Below the pieces are notes generated by a model that was given only the letters and a program-made list of their open reading frames with translations, had not been told where the DNA came from and made no database searches. DNA of 64,000 bases, taken from assembly GCF_000379765.1 (NCBI RefSeq), contig NZ_KB903509.1, positions 273,136 to 337,135 on the forward strand. The letters run 5' to 3'. Shown here in pieces: positions 54,849-63,235 of the stretch. Each line of letters opens with the position of its first letter. The stretch's first letter is position 1. Source of the DNA: Flexithrix dorotheae DSM 6795 (GTDB lineage: Bacteria; Bacteroidota; Bacteroidia; Cytophagales; Flammeovirgaceae). The translations under genes and the position numbers were made by a program.

Positions 54849-54995
54849 GACAAGACTTTAACCTGAGATACTATAAAAGTCTTTTTTGTCGGAGCGTGGG
54901 CCATGTAATTTCTGGTTACAACAGAGCTTCGGAATTTCCCTTTGAAAAACTGGTATGCAAATGGCAGCTACTTTTCAAAGGGATTTATTTTTTTA
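54849..54995 (+). ncRNA. Candidate structured RNA / attenuator leader
   Basis: Three stem-loops in a row on the plus strand. First, 54849-54890: aagacttt (54852-54859) with aaagtctt (54876-54883), continued by gacaa/ttgtc. Second, cggagc near 54890 with gcttcg near 54926, enclosing tgtaa/ttaca. Third, tccctttgaaaa (54937-54948) with ttttcaaaggga (54972-54983) and a T-rich tail to 54995, a normal terminator. It could be a small RNA of 150-250 bases or the leader of the lipoprotein gene starting 23 bases later. No known riboswitch consensus was recognised. Confidence 0.45.
54937..54995 (+). terminator. Terminator upstream of the small lipoprotein gene
   Basis: Twelve-base perfect arms (54937-54948 and 54972-54983) followed by a T-rich stretch. 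It ends whatever transcript covers 54849-54936. Confidence 0.85.
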
Positions 54996-55017
54996 TCTTC
55001 AATTCATCAATTAAATA

Positions 55018-55143
55018 ATGAAAAAGCTGATCATCCTCATAGCCATTTTATCTATAACTCTTTCCTCATTTAGTTCCTGTAAAAGCAAGAAGAAAACCAT
55101 CAGACCAGGTAAACCAATCCCCTGTCCTGTAAAAGACTGTTAG
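55018..55143 (+). CDS. 41-residue small lipoprotein (unknown)
   Basis: A short gene with a full lipoprotein signal: MKKLIILIAILSITLSSFSS then the lipobox Cys. The mature peptide is only about 20 residues, basic first (CKSKKKTIRPGK) and with two further Cys (PIPCPVKDC). It is bounded by terminators on both sides (54937-54995 and 55155-55196), so it has its own transcript or depends on read-through. Small lipoproteins with a lysine-rich start and a Cys-containing end are known in Bacteroidota without function. Confidence 0.75.
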   Translation: MKKLIILIAILSITLSSFSSCKSKKKTIRPGKPIPCPVKDC

Positions 55144-55154
55144 ATAGAGGTGTT

Positions 55155-55196
55155 AAAGCCAGAAATAAACTTATTGTCTTAATTCTGGTTTTGCTA
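55155..55196 (+). terminator. Terminator of the small lipoprotein gene
   Basis: Arms aaagccagaa (55155-55164) and ttctggtttt (55183-55192), one G-U pair, with T-rich tail. Confidence 0.7.
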
Positions 55197-55272
55197 TTTA
55201 ATGGAAATTTTTAAAACACAAGGCAATCTAGAGAGATTTGGTAATTACATTTGCCGAAAAATTTCATATTTA

Positions 55273-56319
55273 ATGGCTTTTAACTTCTTTTCCGCTGTTT
55301 ATACCAAAATACTGATAAGTATTGGCATTTTATGTACGCTTTTTTCGTGTTCAAATGAATCCGATAGGCAAACCAATACGCTAAGGTTTTTCAAAAAGGG
55401 GATGATTCACCTGGAAAAGGAAGAATACCAAACTGCAGTCCATTATTTTGGAGAATCGATTAAGTATGACAGCACTTATAAAGATGCTTTTAATAACAGG
55501 GGAATTGCCCATTTTGGAATGTATGAATTTAAAAGGGCAGTAGAAGATTACTCATCAGCAATTGCCATCGATTCCGCATTCACTGATGCTTTATACAATC
55601 GGGCCAATGCCTTATTTGAATTAAGGAAGTTTGATGAAGCGCTTCAAGATTTAAACAAAGTAGCCAAATCCTATCCCGATTCAGCTTATGTTTACTTAAA
55701 CAGGGGAATGGTTTTTCAAAATCTGGATCAGCCCCAAAAGGCAATTGCTGACTTCGAAAAAACAGTGGAGCTTGAACCGCAAAACTTTTCGGCACTGGTC
55801 AATATCGGGGTAGTTTATTATTCTCAGGCAGAATATACAAAAGCTGAGGAAATGTTTAACCGTGCCTTAATTATCAAGCCTGATCTTGATTTTGCCTTCA
55901 ACAATCTGGGGCTGATAAAAATAAAGGAGGAAAAATATGCTGAAGCCCTGGAATTCATTGAAAAAGCACTTGCCATAAAACCTGCAGGTCCCTATTACCT
56001 AAACAACCGTGGATTTGTCTACCTGCAAACTGGAAACCCAGACAAGGCTTTTAAGGATATAAAATCGTCATTATTATATGATAATAACAATCCAATGGCA
56101 TACCGAAATTTAGGAATATACCAATACCTTACTAACAAAGAAGAAAGCATTAACACCTTAAAAAAAGCCTACCAAATGAAAAAAAGTACGGAGGAAATCC
56201 ACTATTATTTAGGTATGGCATACTTGAAATTTGGCAGGGAACAAGAAGCCTGCGAAGAATGGAAAAAGGAGGAATTCCATCCTAAAGTTGCCCAACTCCT
56301 CAAGGAACATTGTCCTTAA
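55273..56319 (+). CDS. TPR repeat lipoprotein
   Basis: The ATG at 55273 gives 348 residues with a lipobox (ILCTLFSCSN, Cys near 25); the longer frame from 55201 would bury the signal. About eight TPR units follow: EEYQTAVHYFGESIKYDS, FKRAVEDYSSAIAIDSAF, FDEALQDLNKVAKSYP, PQKAIADFEKTVELEPQ, YTKAEEMFNRALIIKPD and so on to the end. TPRs form a solenoid for protein binding. It should sit in the envelope. No enzymatic domain is visible and its partner is unknown. It converges on the flavin reductase gene with five bases between the stops. Confidence 0.85.
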   Translation: MAFNFFSAVYTKILISIGILCTLFSCSNESDRQTNTLRFFKKGMIHLEKEEYQTAVHYFGESIKYDSTYKDAFNNRGIAHFGMYEFKRAVEDYSSAIAIDSAFTDALYNRANALFELRKFDEALQDLNKVAKSYPDSAYVYLNRGMVFQNLDQPQKAIADFEKTVELEPQNFSALVNIGVVYYSQAEYTKAEEMFNRALIIKPDLDFAFNNLGLIKIKEEKYAEALEFIEKALAIKPAGPYYLNNRGFVYLQTGNPDKAFKDIKSSLLYDNNNPMAYRNLGIYQYLTNKEESINTLKKAYQMKKSTEEIHYYLGMAYLKFGREQEACEEWKKEEFHPKVAQLLKEHCP

Positions 56320-56324
56320 TTTTT

Positions 56325-56816
56325 TCAACCCAAAACCGAAGTGTAGGCCCGATTAAAATAAAGCAGAGGGGGTTTCTCCTCATTAATAATTACCGATTTA
56401 ACCTCTCCAAAAACTACGTTATGTGTTCCGGATTCAACTATTTGCTGAAGGCGGCATTCAAAAGTGACCAGTGCATCCTCCAAAACAGGCAGGTTCATTT
56501 CCGAAGTTTTCCAATTTCCCTTTTCAAGTCTTTGCTCAAAGGGAACTTTATCAAATCCTGCGAACCGATTAGATAAATCTTCAGCTCCATTTTTAAGCAC
56601 ATTAATAGCAAAAACGCCATTGTCTTTAATGATCTCGTTAATTTGATTTTGCTTGTTAATACAAACTAAAACCGTTGGCGGTTCATCTGTCACAGAGGCA
56701 ACTGCAGTGGCAGTAAACCCTCCTCTTCCCTTTTCCCCATCGGTGGTTACTATGGTTACTGCTCCGGTCAAAAACCGCATTCCATCTCTAAAATGATCCG
56801 AAGAAACTGATTGCAT
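56325..56816 (-). CDS. Flavin reductase family protein (HpaC-like)
   Basis: 163 residues, single split-barrel FMN-binding domain: FRDGMRFLTGAVTIVTT, then GGFTATAVASVTDEPPTVLVCIN with the flavin-contacting residues, FAINVL, and the C-terminal HNVVFGEVKSV and PPLLYFNRAY. Such enzymes reduce flavin with NAD(P)H and supply it to a two-component monooxygenase. No oxygenase gene is close by, so the partner is unknown. Confidence 0.9.
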   Translation of the reverse strand: MQSVSSDHFRDGMRFLTGAVTIVTTDGEKGRGGFTATAVASVTDEPPTVLVCINKQNQINEIIKDNGVFAINVLKNGAEDLSNRFAGFDKVPFEQRLEKGNWKTSEMNLPVLEDALVTFECRLQQIVESGTHNVVFGEVKSVIINEEKPPLLYFNRAYTSVLG

Positions 56817-57021
56817 ATTTTAAATAACTTTTTGTATTTATTAAGGATATTGTAAAGTATAAACATTAAAACGGCTAATTATAACTCGCTCAAAACCTGA
56901 AACTTAATTCAAAAAACACATAATAAGCAGGGCAAATCAGCATTCAAATATATTAACAATGTACCGGTTTTTGCTTAAACCAGGCATATAATTCAATTAA
57001 CCAAAATTTAAACCTGACACC

Positions 57022-57570
57022 ATGATTTACAGAATTGGTTTAGTAATCAGTATTATTTTTCTTTCATTTCAGAGTTTTGCCCAGAGAGGAAAAGTTTTTC
57101 CACAAATTACCGGAGAGACATTAAGTGACAAATCCATGACACTCCCTTCGGATACAAGAGGGAAATATACATTAGTGGGCATGGCTTACTCCAAAAAGTC
57201 TGATAATTTATTAAAACAATGGTTTTCCCCCTTGCATCAAACTTTTATTGATCCTCCAAAAAATGACCTTTTCCCAGATGATGATGGATATGATGTAAAC
57301 ATGTATTTTGTAGCCTTATTGAAAGGTATTTATAAAACTGCCAATGGGACTATCACTAAAAAGATGAAAGCTGGAATTCAGCCAAAGTTTCATGACAATA
57401 CAATGATTTATCAGGGAAGTATTAAAGAATACAAAAAACAACTCAAATTAGGGGAAAAAGACCTGCCTTATTTCTTTGTACTTGACAAAAATGGAAATAT
57501 CGTTTATCACACATCCGGAGCTTATTCTGATAAAAAACTTTATGAAATAATGAGTGCAGTGACAGATTAA
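57022..57570 (+). CDS. Secreted thioredoxin-fold-like protein (tentative)
   Basis: 182 residues with a signal peptide (LVISIIFLSFQSFAQ). The mature part GKVFPQITGETLSDKSMTLP, then GKYTLVGMAYSKKSD and a late DLPYFFVLDKNGNIVYHTSG, follows the strand order of redoxin folds, but the CxxC is missing. ATP10-like or TlpA-like relatives are possible. It is monocistronic; the tail holds a poor hairpin and T-run near 57581-57615 that may terminate it. Confidence 0.65.
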   Translation: MIYRIGLVISIIFLSFQSFAQRGKVFPQITGETLSDKSMTLPSDTRGKYTLVGMAYSKKSDNLLKQWFSPLHQTFIDPPKNDLFPDDDGYDVNMYFVALLKGIYKTANGTITKKMKAGIQPKFHDNTMIYQGSIKEYKKQLKLGEKDLPYFFVLDKNGNIVYHTSGAYSDKKLYEIMSAVTD

Positions 57571-57839
57571 TAAAAAATAATCCCACCTCGTTTTTCAGGG
57601 GTTTATTGTTTTTTTTCAGTTTTTTTCTGGATTAATGGTAAAAAATCAACCTAAAAAAAACATCATCATATAATTCTTAAAATTATAAGACTAAAAAGAC
57701 AGCAATTTCACAATTTTAAAATCTTTTAAACAAGGGATTCTAAAAAATATTTATAATAAATTCCTTGAATATGTAGTTTACATATAATATATTCGGAACA
57801 ACTAAAACCTTATCTTTTAACCTTAACCAATAAATATTT
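57571..57839. other. Intergenic region, 269 bp
   Basis: T-rich at the left (57581-57615, possible weak terminator), otherwise AT-rich leader of the CsbD-like gene. No gene seen. Confidence 0.4.
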
Positions 57840-58034
57840 ATGAATGTATTAATCAATAGATGGGACATTTTGAAAGTTTATTTATTGAGAGAATTCAATG
57901 ACCTAACTCAGGATGATTTAAATTTTGCAGAGGGTCAGGAGGAATTATTAGCTCAAAGACTTGAATCAAAATTGGGAAAAGGAAGGGGAGAAATTGTTGA
58001 TATGTTACAAGAATTAAATGCCAAAATGATCTAA
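57840..58034 (+). CDS. CsbD-like stress protein
   Basis: 64 residues matching the CsbD family pattern: an initial WDILKVYLLREFNDLTQDDL, the conserved FAEGQEELLAQRLESKLGK and the C-terminal GRGEIVDMLQEL. CsbD-type proteins are small, helical, and induced by general stress; their mechanism is unknown. It is monocistronic, with a strong terminator at 58148-58175. Confidence 0.85.
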   Translation: MNVLINRWDILKVYLLREFNDLTQDDLNFAEGQEELLAQRLESKLGKGRGEIVDMLQELNAKMI

Positions 58035-58341
58035 TGAGTCATTGATCAAAGCGAAAACGCTTTAGAATATAATATTCAAATATTTTATTCGCAGTATCCT
58101 TTAAGCAAGATTTTTATCTTGTGAAATAATTACCAAATCGAAGTCTGCAGTCCTCCCCGGAGGACTGTTTTTTTTTACCATTTTCTTATTCCGCAATTAC
58201 TCCTAGCCATTCAAAATATCCACATCAACAGGAATTATCGCAAATTCAGAAAAAAGAACACCTGCTACAGCAGTATTTCATCTGGATTTTTTGAATAAAT
58301 ATTATATTTAGAAAATCTTTATTATTCAAAAAACGAACTTC
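58035..58341. other. Intergenic region, 307 bp
   Basis: Contains the terminator of the CsbD-like gene. The right half is the leader of the transporter gene; no clear promoter or further gene was found. Confidence 0.5.
58148..58176 (+). terminator. Terminator of the CsbD-like gene
   Basis: Perfect arms cagtcctcc (58148-58156) and ggaggactg (58159-58167) followed by nine T. Confidence 0.92.
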
Positions 58342-59652
58342 ATGAAAACCATACCTACCTTTTCCAAAATACTTTTAGGGCTTTCATTAATCTCCCTGAT
58401 CATTACAATTTTCCTGTTTTTTTCGGGTGACAAGGCAAGTACAGGCCCATTTATCATTATATTATTTACTGCACTTGCACTTGGCATGCAGGGAATTCCC
58501 CTCATTAAAGGACTTTCCTTTACTTTTTGGATTTTTGCGGCAGTTTCTGCTTCTCTTTTTTATCCGGAACCTTTTCGGGAAATAGAAAACTTTCAAATGA
58601 AATTGCTAATCGTTCCTCTTCTTCAAATCATTATGTTTGGGATGGGTTCGCAAATGAGTATTAAAGATTTTAAAGGGGTAATTCAAATGCCAAAAGGCGT
58701 ATTTATTGGAATGGCCTGTCAATTTTCCATCATGCCGATAGTTGGTTTTACCCTTGCTGTTATATTCGGTTTTCCTGCAGAAATTGCTGCCGGGTTTGTA
58801 TTAGTTGGCTCATCTCCAAGCGGGCTTGCCTCTAATGTTATGTCATTTATAGCCAAAGCCAATCTTGCACTTTCAGTTACACTTACCGCTGTGGCTACCA
58901 TGCTTGCCCCTTTAATTACCCCCACCCTTATGAAACTTCTTGCTGGAGAGTTTGTTCCTATCAATTTTTGGGAAATGATGTTGAGCATCATCAACATCGT
59001 CATTTTACCCATAATTGCAGGTTTGATTTTTAATGCGATTGCCTATGGAAAAGAAAGTAAAAAAAGCATAATTATCCAGGGTTTTGTTTTTCTTGGTATT
59101 ATAGGGTTGAAAAACCTGATCAATTTCACAACCAATGAACTGGAAATGAGCGCTCTACTTTTCACTTTCCTGAAAGATATCATTTGGTTTTTAATATTGC
59201 CCATTTTCGCTGGAGTTTTATTCCACAAACTTTCAAAAGGAGATTCCTCCTGGCTCGAAGGGGTTTTATCTTTTATTTCTATGGCGGGAATTGCTGTAAT
59301 AATTTCTATCATAACTGCGGCAGGAAGGGACAGTCTAATTGAAATTGGTTTCCTTTTGATTTTAGCCTGTCTTATCCATAATTGCCTGGGATACTTTCTG
59401 GGATATTGGACATGTAAATTATTCCGGTTGGATGAAAAATCCTGCAGAACCATTGCGCTGGAGGTAGGACTACAAAATGGCGGTTTGGCTTCGGGAATCG
59501 CCCTGGAAATGGGACGGGTTGCTACGGTGGGGTTGGCCCCGGCAGTTTTTGGTCCAATGATGAATATTACAGGGTCTTCTCTGGCGACCTGGTGGAGAGG
59601 TAAACCAGTTGACATTGATGAGGAAAAACCTCTGGCAGAGGCTCAATCCTAA
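58342..59652 (+). CDS. Bile acid:sodium symporter family transporter (BASS)
   Basis: 436 residues. The family core is recognised by LLIVPLLQIIMFGMGSQMSI, GFVLVGSSPSGLASNVMSFI in the first repeat and EVGLQNGGLASGIALEM with late PAVFGPMMNITGSSLA in the second. It is about 100 residues longer than typical BASS proteins: an added two- to three-helix N-terminus (1-85) and an insert before the second half. BASS carriers import organic anions with Na+; substrates in bacteria include bile salts, pyruvate and pantoate. No neighbour reveals the substrate here. Confidence 0.88.
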   Translation: MKTIPTFSKILLGLSLISLIITIFLFFSGDKASTGPFIIILFTALALGMQGIPLIKGLSFTFWIFAAVSASLFYPEPFREIENFQMKLLIVPLLQIIMFGMGSQMSIKDFKGVIQMPKGVFIGMACQFSIMPIVGFTLAVIFGFPAEIAAGFVLVGSSPSGLASNVMSFIAKANLALSVTLTAVATMLAPLITPTLMKLLAGEFVPINFWEMMLSIINIVILPIIAGLIFNAIAYGKESKKSIIIQGFVFLGIIGLKNLINFTTNELEMSALLFTFLKDIIWFLILPIFAGVLFHKLSKGDSSWLEGVLSFISMAGIAVIISIITAAGRDSLIEIGFLLILACLIHNCLGYFLGYWTCKLFRLDEKSCRTIALEVGLQNGGLASGIALEMGRVATVGLAPAVFGPMMNITGSSLATWWRGKPVDIDEEKPLAEAQS

Positions 59653-59736
59653 TGCATCTCCAAAGAAAATTTGAATAGCCATATAATTCCAAAACAGATT
59701 GTAAATGTGAATAATAATTAAGTTACTCACGCATTA

Positions 59737-59765
59737 ATTATTAGTGTTGAATCATCACTAATAAT
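59737..59765. promoter_or_regulatory. Inverted repeat directly before the GAF-PAS sensor gene
   Basis: Perfect arms attattagtg (59737-59746) and cactaataat (59756-59765) with nine bases between them, ending 11 bases before the ATG at 59777. It could be an operator or a leader hairpin that affects translation start. Confidence 0.5.
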
Positions 59766-59776
59766 AATCTGATATT

Positions 59777-61507
59777 ATGCAGCTTGAATTTTTGAATTGG
59801 GGGACTAAAAACAAACCAGACTATCTTCAAAAAAAAATAATTTTAACAAACCAGATTGGAATTGTATTATTTTTCTCGGTAAGTCCGATGGCAGTGATGT
59901 CATTCTTTTTGGATTTACCCAAAGTGTTTCCGGTTTCCGGATTTTTTGTAAGTATATTTTACCTCTTTTTCCCTCTTTTCAATCTAAAAGGTGGCCATTA
60001 TATCACAAGAGTAATTGTAAGTGTTTTGCCTGTTTGCTTTGTCACAATTTGCCATGCAATAATGATTTCAGCCAACGAGCCGCCAATTGCCAGCTTATTT
60101 GTAATTGCCTTCACTTTTTTGGCATTCTGTTTTGTGGTTTTCGATTACCGGGAATTCGGTTTTATTGTTCCCATATTCATAGTAAACGCCCTTTGGTTTA
60201 TCTTTTTTGATGAGGTAAATGCCCTTATTGAAATTCCGATGGATAATTCTGCAATTAAGATTGGTTGGGTAACTAAAATAAATATCTCTCTGGGATTAGC
60301 CATGTTTATGGTAGTTCTGCTCCTTTTACAATCGTCTTTCAAAAATTCTGAGAAAAAAAATGCAGCTTTTATTAAGGAAATAGAAGACCAGAAAAATACA
60401 ATTACTCAATCGGAAGAAAAGCTAAAAGAAAGCTTAAATAAGGTAGAACTTTCAAGGGAAGAAGACAAAAAAAGGAACTGGGTAAGCTCTGGTTTGGGAG
60501 AAATTAATGATTTGCTCAGATCGGACAGTAGTCTGGATAATTTATATGACCCACTACTATCTAAACTTGTAAAATACCTGAATGCCAATCAGGCCAGGTT
60601 ATTTGTTGCAAATAAAAAAGATGGTTTAAATTATTTACAACTCAAGTCTTGCTATGCTTACAATCGCAAAAAATTTATTGATCAGGAAATAGAAGAAGGA
60701 GAAGGATTGGTGGGTCAGGTTTTCCTGGAAAAAGAGACACTCAAACTCACAGAGATACCTAAAGAATATATTTCGATAACTTCCGGATTAGGTGAAGCCG
60801 TGCCAAAAGATATTCTAATCATTCCATTAAAAATTAATGAGAAGGTTGAAGGGGTGCTTGAAATTGCATCATTTAGGATTTTGGAGGAATACCAGCAAGA
60901 ATTTTTGGAACGTGTAGGAGAAACTATGGCTGCGGCCATCGGAAATCACAGGATGAATAAGCAAACCAAAAATTTATTGGAAACCTCACAAATGCAATCG
61001 GAAGAATTAAGGCGAAAGGAGGAGGAAATGAGGCAAAACTATGAAGAATTACAAGCCACTCAGGAACAGGCTGACCGAAGAGCCAATGAAATAGAAATGG
61101 TAAAAAATAATTTGGCTGCCAAGCTGGATGTATTGGATAAAATTGCTTTAATAAGTGAATCAGATTTATATGGGAATATTACTTATGTAAACGATGTTTT
61201 TTGTAAAACGGCCCAATATTCAAGAGAAGAAATCATCGGAAAGCCCCATAATATCATCAGACATCCAGATACACCTAAAGAGATTTTCAAAGAAATGTGG
61301 GCAACAATTAAAGCTGGAAAAGTATTTAATCAGGTCATTAAAAACAGGGCCAGAGATGGCTCATCTTATTGGGTTAATGCCTATGTTTCCCCTGTTTTGG
61401 ATGAAAATGGTAAACCTAAAAAATACATAGGGATAAGATTTGATATTACCAAGGAGATGGACATTGAAAAAAAGGGATCTAAAAATGACCATATTCGGCA
61501 GGTTTAA
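59777..61507 (+). CDS. Membrane GAF-PAS sensor protein without output domain
   Basis: 576 residues. Six membrane helices (about 27-48, 52-72, 78-98, 103-122, 126-144, 166-184) form the N-terminal module. A coiled coil (about 195-230) leads to a GAF domain (about 235-390; EGEGLVGQVFLEKETL is typical). A second coiled coil (395-455: ELRRKEEEMRQNYEELQA) leads to an Aer-type PAS domain (about 460-565; YSREEIIGKPHNIIRHPDTP and ARDGSSYWVNAYVSPV). The protein ends after the PAS; no kinase, cyclase, GGDEF or methyl-accepting domain follows. It must act through a partner or is an orphan receptor. A strong terminator follows, so no gene is cotranscribed. Confidence 0.88.
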   Translation: MQLEFLNWGTKNKPDYLQKKIILTNQIGIVLFFSVSPMAVMSFFLDLPKVFPVSGFFVSIFYLFFPLFNLKGGHYITRVIVSVLPVCFVTICHAIMISANEPPIASLFVIAFTFLAFCFVVFDYREFGFIVPIFIVNALWFIFFDEVNALIEIPMDNSAIKIGWVTKINISLGLAMFMVVLLLLQSSFKNSEKKNAAFIKEIEDQKNTITQSEEKLKESLNKVELSREEDKKRNWVSSGLGEINDLLRSDSSLDNLYDPLLSKLVKYLNANQARLFVANKKDGLNYLQLKSCYAYNRKKFIDQEIEEGEGLVGQVFLEKETLKLTEIPKEYISITSGLGEAVPKDILIIPLKINEKVEGVLEIASFRILEEYQQEFLERVGETMAAAIGNHRMNKQTKNLLETSQMQSEELRRKEEEMRQNYEELQATQEQADRRANEIEMVKNNLAAKLDVLDKIALISESDLYGNITYVNDVFCKTAQYSREEIIGKPHNIIRHPDTPKEIFKEMWATIKAGKVFNQVIKNRARDGSSYWVNAYVSPVLDENGKPKKYIGIRFDITKEMDIEKKGSKNDHIRQV

Positions 61508-61841
61508 ATTTTTATTCCCGAAAAAATCATTTTCGTTTAATGTTCCTAAGTCCTGAAAATTTTCAGGACTTTTTTATTTTTTTGGGAATTACTTTTCCTT
61601 TTCCAAATACCGTCTACTTTTGTATTGCATTGACTAGAAGTTTATGATAGAAAAAAGCAACTCTCTACTTTAAATTAATAGCTTTGCATAGGTGGATATT
61701 GAATGGGAAGAAAGAATCCTAATCAATTTTTAATTTACCAATAAACAAAATTTGACTTAAATTTCTAATTCAAAATTAGAATTACAAAAACCTTGATGTT
61801 GTGGCAAATAAAACAAGCAATTTGTCCAACTTATTAAATGT
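61508..61841. other. Intergenic region, 334 bp
   Basis: Contains the terminator of the sensor gene and the leader of ribBA. A TACTTTTG box at 61615-61622 could be a -7 element but lies 220 bases before the gene with no spaced TTG. No FMN-riboswitch (RFN) consensus was recognised. Confidence 0.5.
61548..61582 (+). terminator. Terminator of the GAF-PAS gene
   Basis: Palindromic arms aagtcctgaaaa (61548-61559) and ttttcaggactt (61560-61571) followed by six T. Confidence 0.9.
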
Positions 61842-62981
61842 ATGGGAGATATTAAATTAAATACTATTGAAGAAGCTGTAGATAGTATTCGCAAAGGAGA
61901 AATTATAATTGTAGTAGATGATGAGGACAGGGAAAATGAAGGAGACTTTATATGTGCAGCTGAATTAGTCACTCCTGAAATCATAAATTTTATGGCCAAA
62001 GAAGGTCGAGGGCTAATTTGTACCCCAATCACAGAGGACAGATGTAAAGAACTTGACCTGGAGCTCATGGTAGGCAAGAACACCGCAACATACGAGACGC
62101 CATTTACCGTCTCTGTTGATTTAATCGGCCATGGATGTACTACAGGCATATCTGCAAGTGATCGTTCAAAAACTATTCAGGCACTGGTGGACCCCCAAAC
62201 CAGACCCGAAGAATTAGGCAGACCCGGACATATTTTCCCTTTAAAGGCCAAAAAGGGAGGAGTACTCAGAAGAACAGGCCACACAGAAGCTGCAATAGAT
62301 TTTGCCAGATTAGCCGGATTAAACCCAGCCGGAGTTTTAGTGGAAATCATGAATGAGGATGGTACAATGGCCAGACTTCCCGACCTGCGAAAAGTAGCAG
62401 ATAAATTCGATTTAAAACTGGTAACCATCAAAGATCTGATCGAATATCGGCTTAATCACGAGTCGCTGATCAAGGAAGAAATTCATCTTCCATTTCCCAG
62501 TGTTTATGGCGACTTTGAACTTCATGCCTTTAAGGATGCCAACACTGATAATATTCATCTGGCTTTTTGTAAAGGGACCTGGGAAAATGATGAACCAGTT
62601 TTGGTAAGAGTACATACCTCCAACCTGCTGGATGATTTATTAGGGTTTAAACCCAATAACAGAGGAGGTATACTTCACAAAGGTTTAGAACAAATAGAAA
62701 AAGAAGGTAAGGGCCTCCTTTTGTATATGAATAATTCAGCAGATAAATATGAAGGATTGCTCGATAAACTTTCTCTTTTAAAGGAAAATGCAGATATGGA
62801 TCTTTCTAAAGCAAAACTCAGGGCTAAAATGGATGACAAGGATTACGGACTTGGTGCTCAGATACTTAGGAAATTAGGTGTTTCGAAAATGAAGTTAATC
62901 AGTAATAGTCCACAAAATCGGGTAGGTCTTATTGGTTATGGACTTGAAATAGTGGAAATTATTCCATTCAACAAGGACTAA
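61842..62981 (+). CDS. ribBA: RibBA: 3,4-dihydroxy-2-butanone-4-phosphate synthase fused to a degenerate GTP cyclohydrolase II
   Basis: 379 residues. The N-terminal half (1-205) is an intact DHBP synthase: DDEDRENEGD (26-35, metal and substrate binding) and RRTGHTEAAID (143-153). It makes a four-carbon riboflavin precursor from ribulose 5-phosphate. The C-terminal half (206-379) keeps the GTP cyclohydrolase II frame (VRVHTSNLLDDLLG, DDKDYGLGAQILRKLGV, LISNSPQN) but has lost the three zinc-binding Cys, replaced around 259-276, and the GRGIGL segment, replaced around 298-306. It is probably inactive as a cyclohydrolase, so another ribA should exist in the genome. Similar degenerate forms are, as I recall, common in Bacteroidota. 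Confidence 0.93.
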   Translation: MGDIKLNTIEEAVDSIRKGEIIIVVDDEDRENEGDFICAAELVTPEIINFMAKEGRGLICTPITEDRCKELDLELMVGKNTATYETPFTVSVDLIGHGCTTGISASDRSKTIQALVDPQTRPEELGRPGHIFPLKAKKGGVLRRTGHTEAAIDFARLAGLNPAGVLVEIMNEDGTMARLPDLRKVADKFDLKLVTIKDLIEYRLNHESLIKEEIHLPFPSVYGDFELHAFKDANTDNIHLAFCKGTWENDEPVLVRVHTSNLLDDLLGFKPNNRGGILHKGLEQIEKEGKGLLLYMNNSADKYEGLLDKLSLLKENADMDLSKAKLRAKMDDKDYGLGAQILRKLGVSKMKLISNSPQNRVGLIGYGLEIVEIIPFNKD

Positions 62982-63235
62982 TCCCTGTTTTTGGACTTTA
63001 AAACCGCCAAACATTAATCGTATTTGTGATTTAAAAACATTTTTTTCATATTTTGTGTTTAAGAAATAATTAACCTTTCCAACAATTTTGCTTATTGAGA
63101 TAATATTTACACAATTAAATAAAAAGACAAGCTTGCAAATGAAATTTGATTCAAGAGTATTGAAGAAAAATGAATTTTAATCAACTGTCTGAATAACAAC
63201 AAAATACACCCTAATTGGTGTAATGATTTCAATAT

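Larger units (their letters stand above)
54662..55017. other. Intergenic region, 356 bp, with a likely structured RNA
   Basis: Divergent between adenine deaminase and a small lipoprotein gene. The right half (54849-54995) folds into several hairpins and ends in a strong terminator. A TTGACA-like box near 54771 may be part of a promoter for it. No open frame. Confidence 0.6.

Noticed and set aside
59043..59615. 190-codon open frame opposite the BASS transporter
   Set aside because: A shadow of the transmembrane gene; Pro/Ile/Lys-rich without signal, motif or start context.
61583..61841. FMN riboswitch before ribBA
   Set aside because: The conserved RFN stems and loops could not be found.
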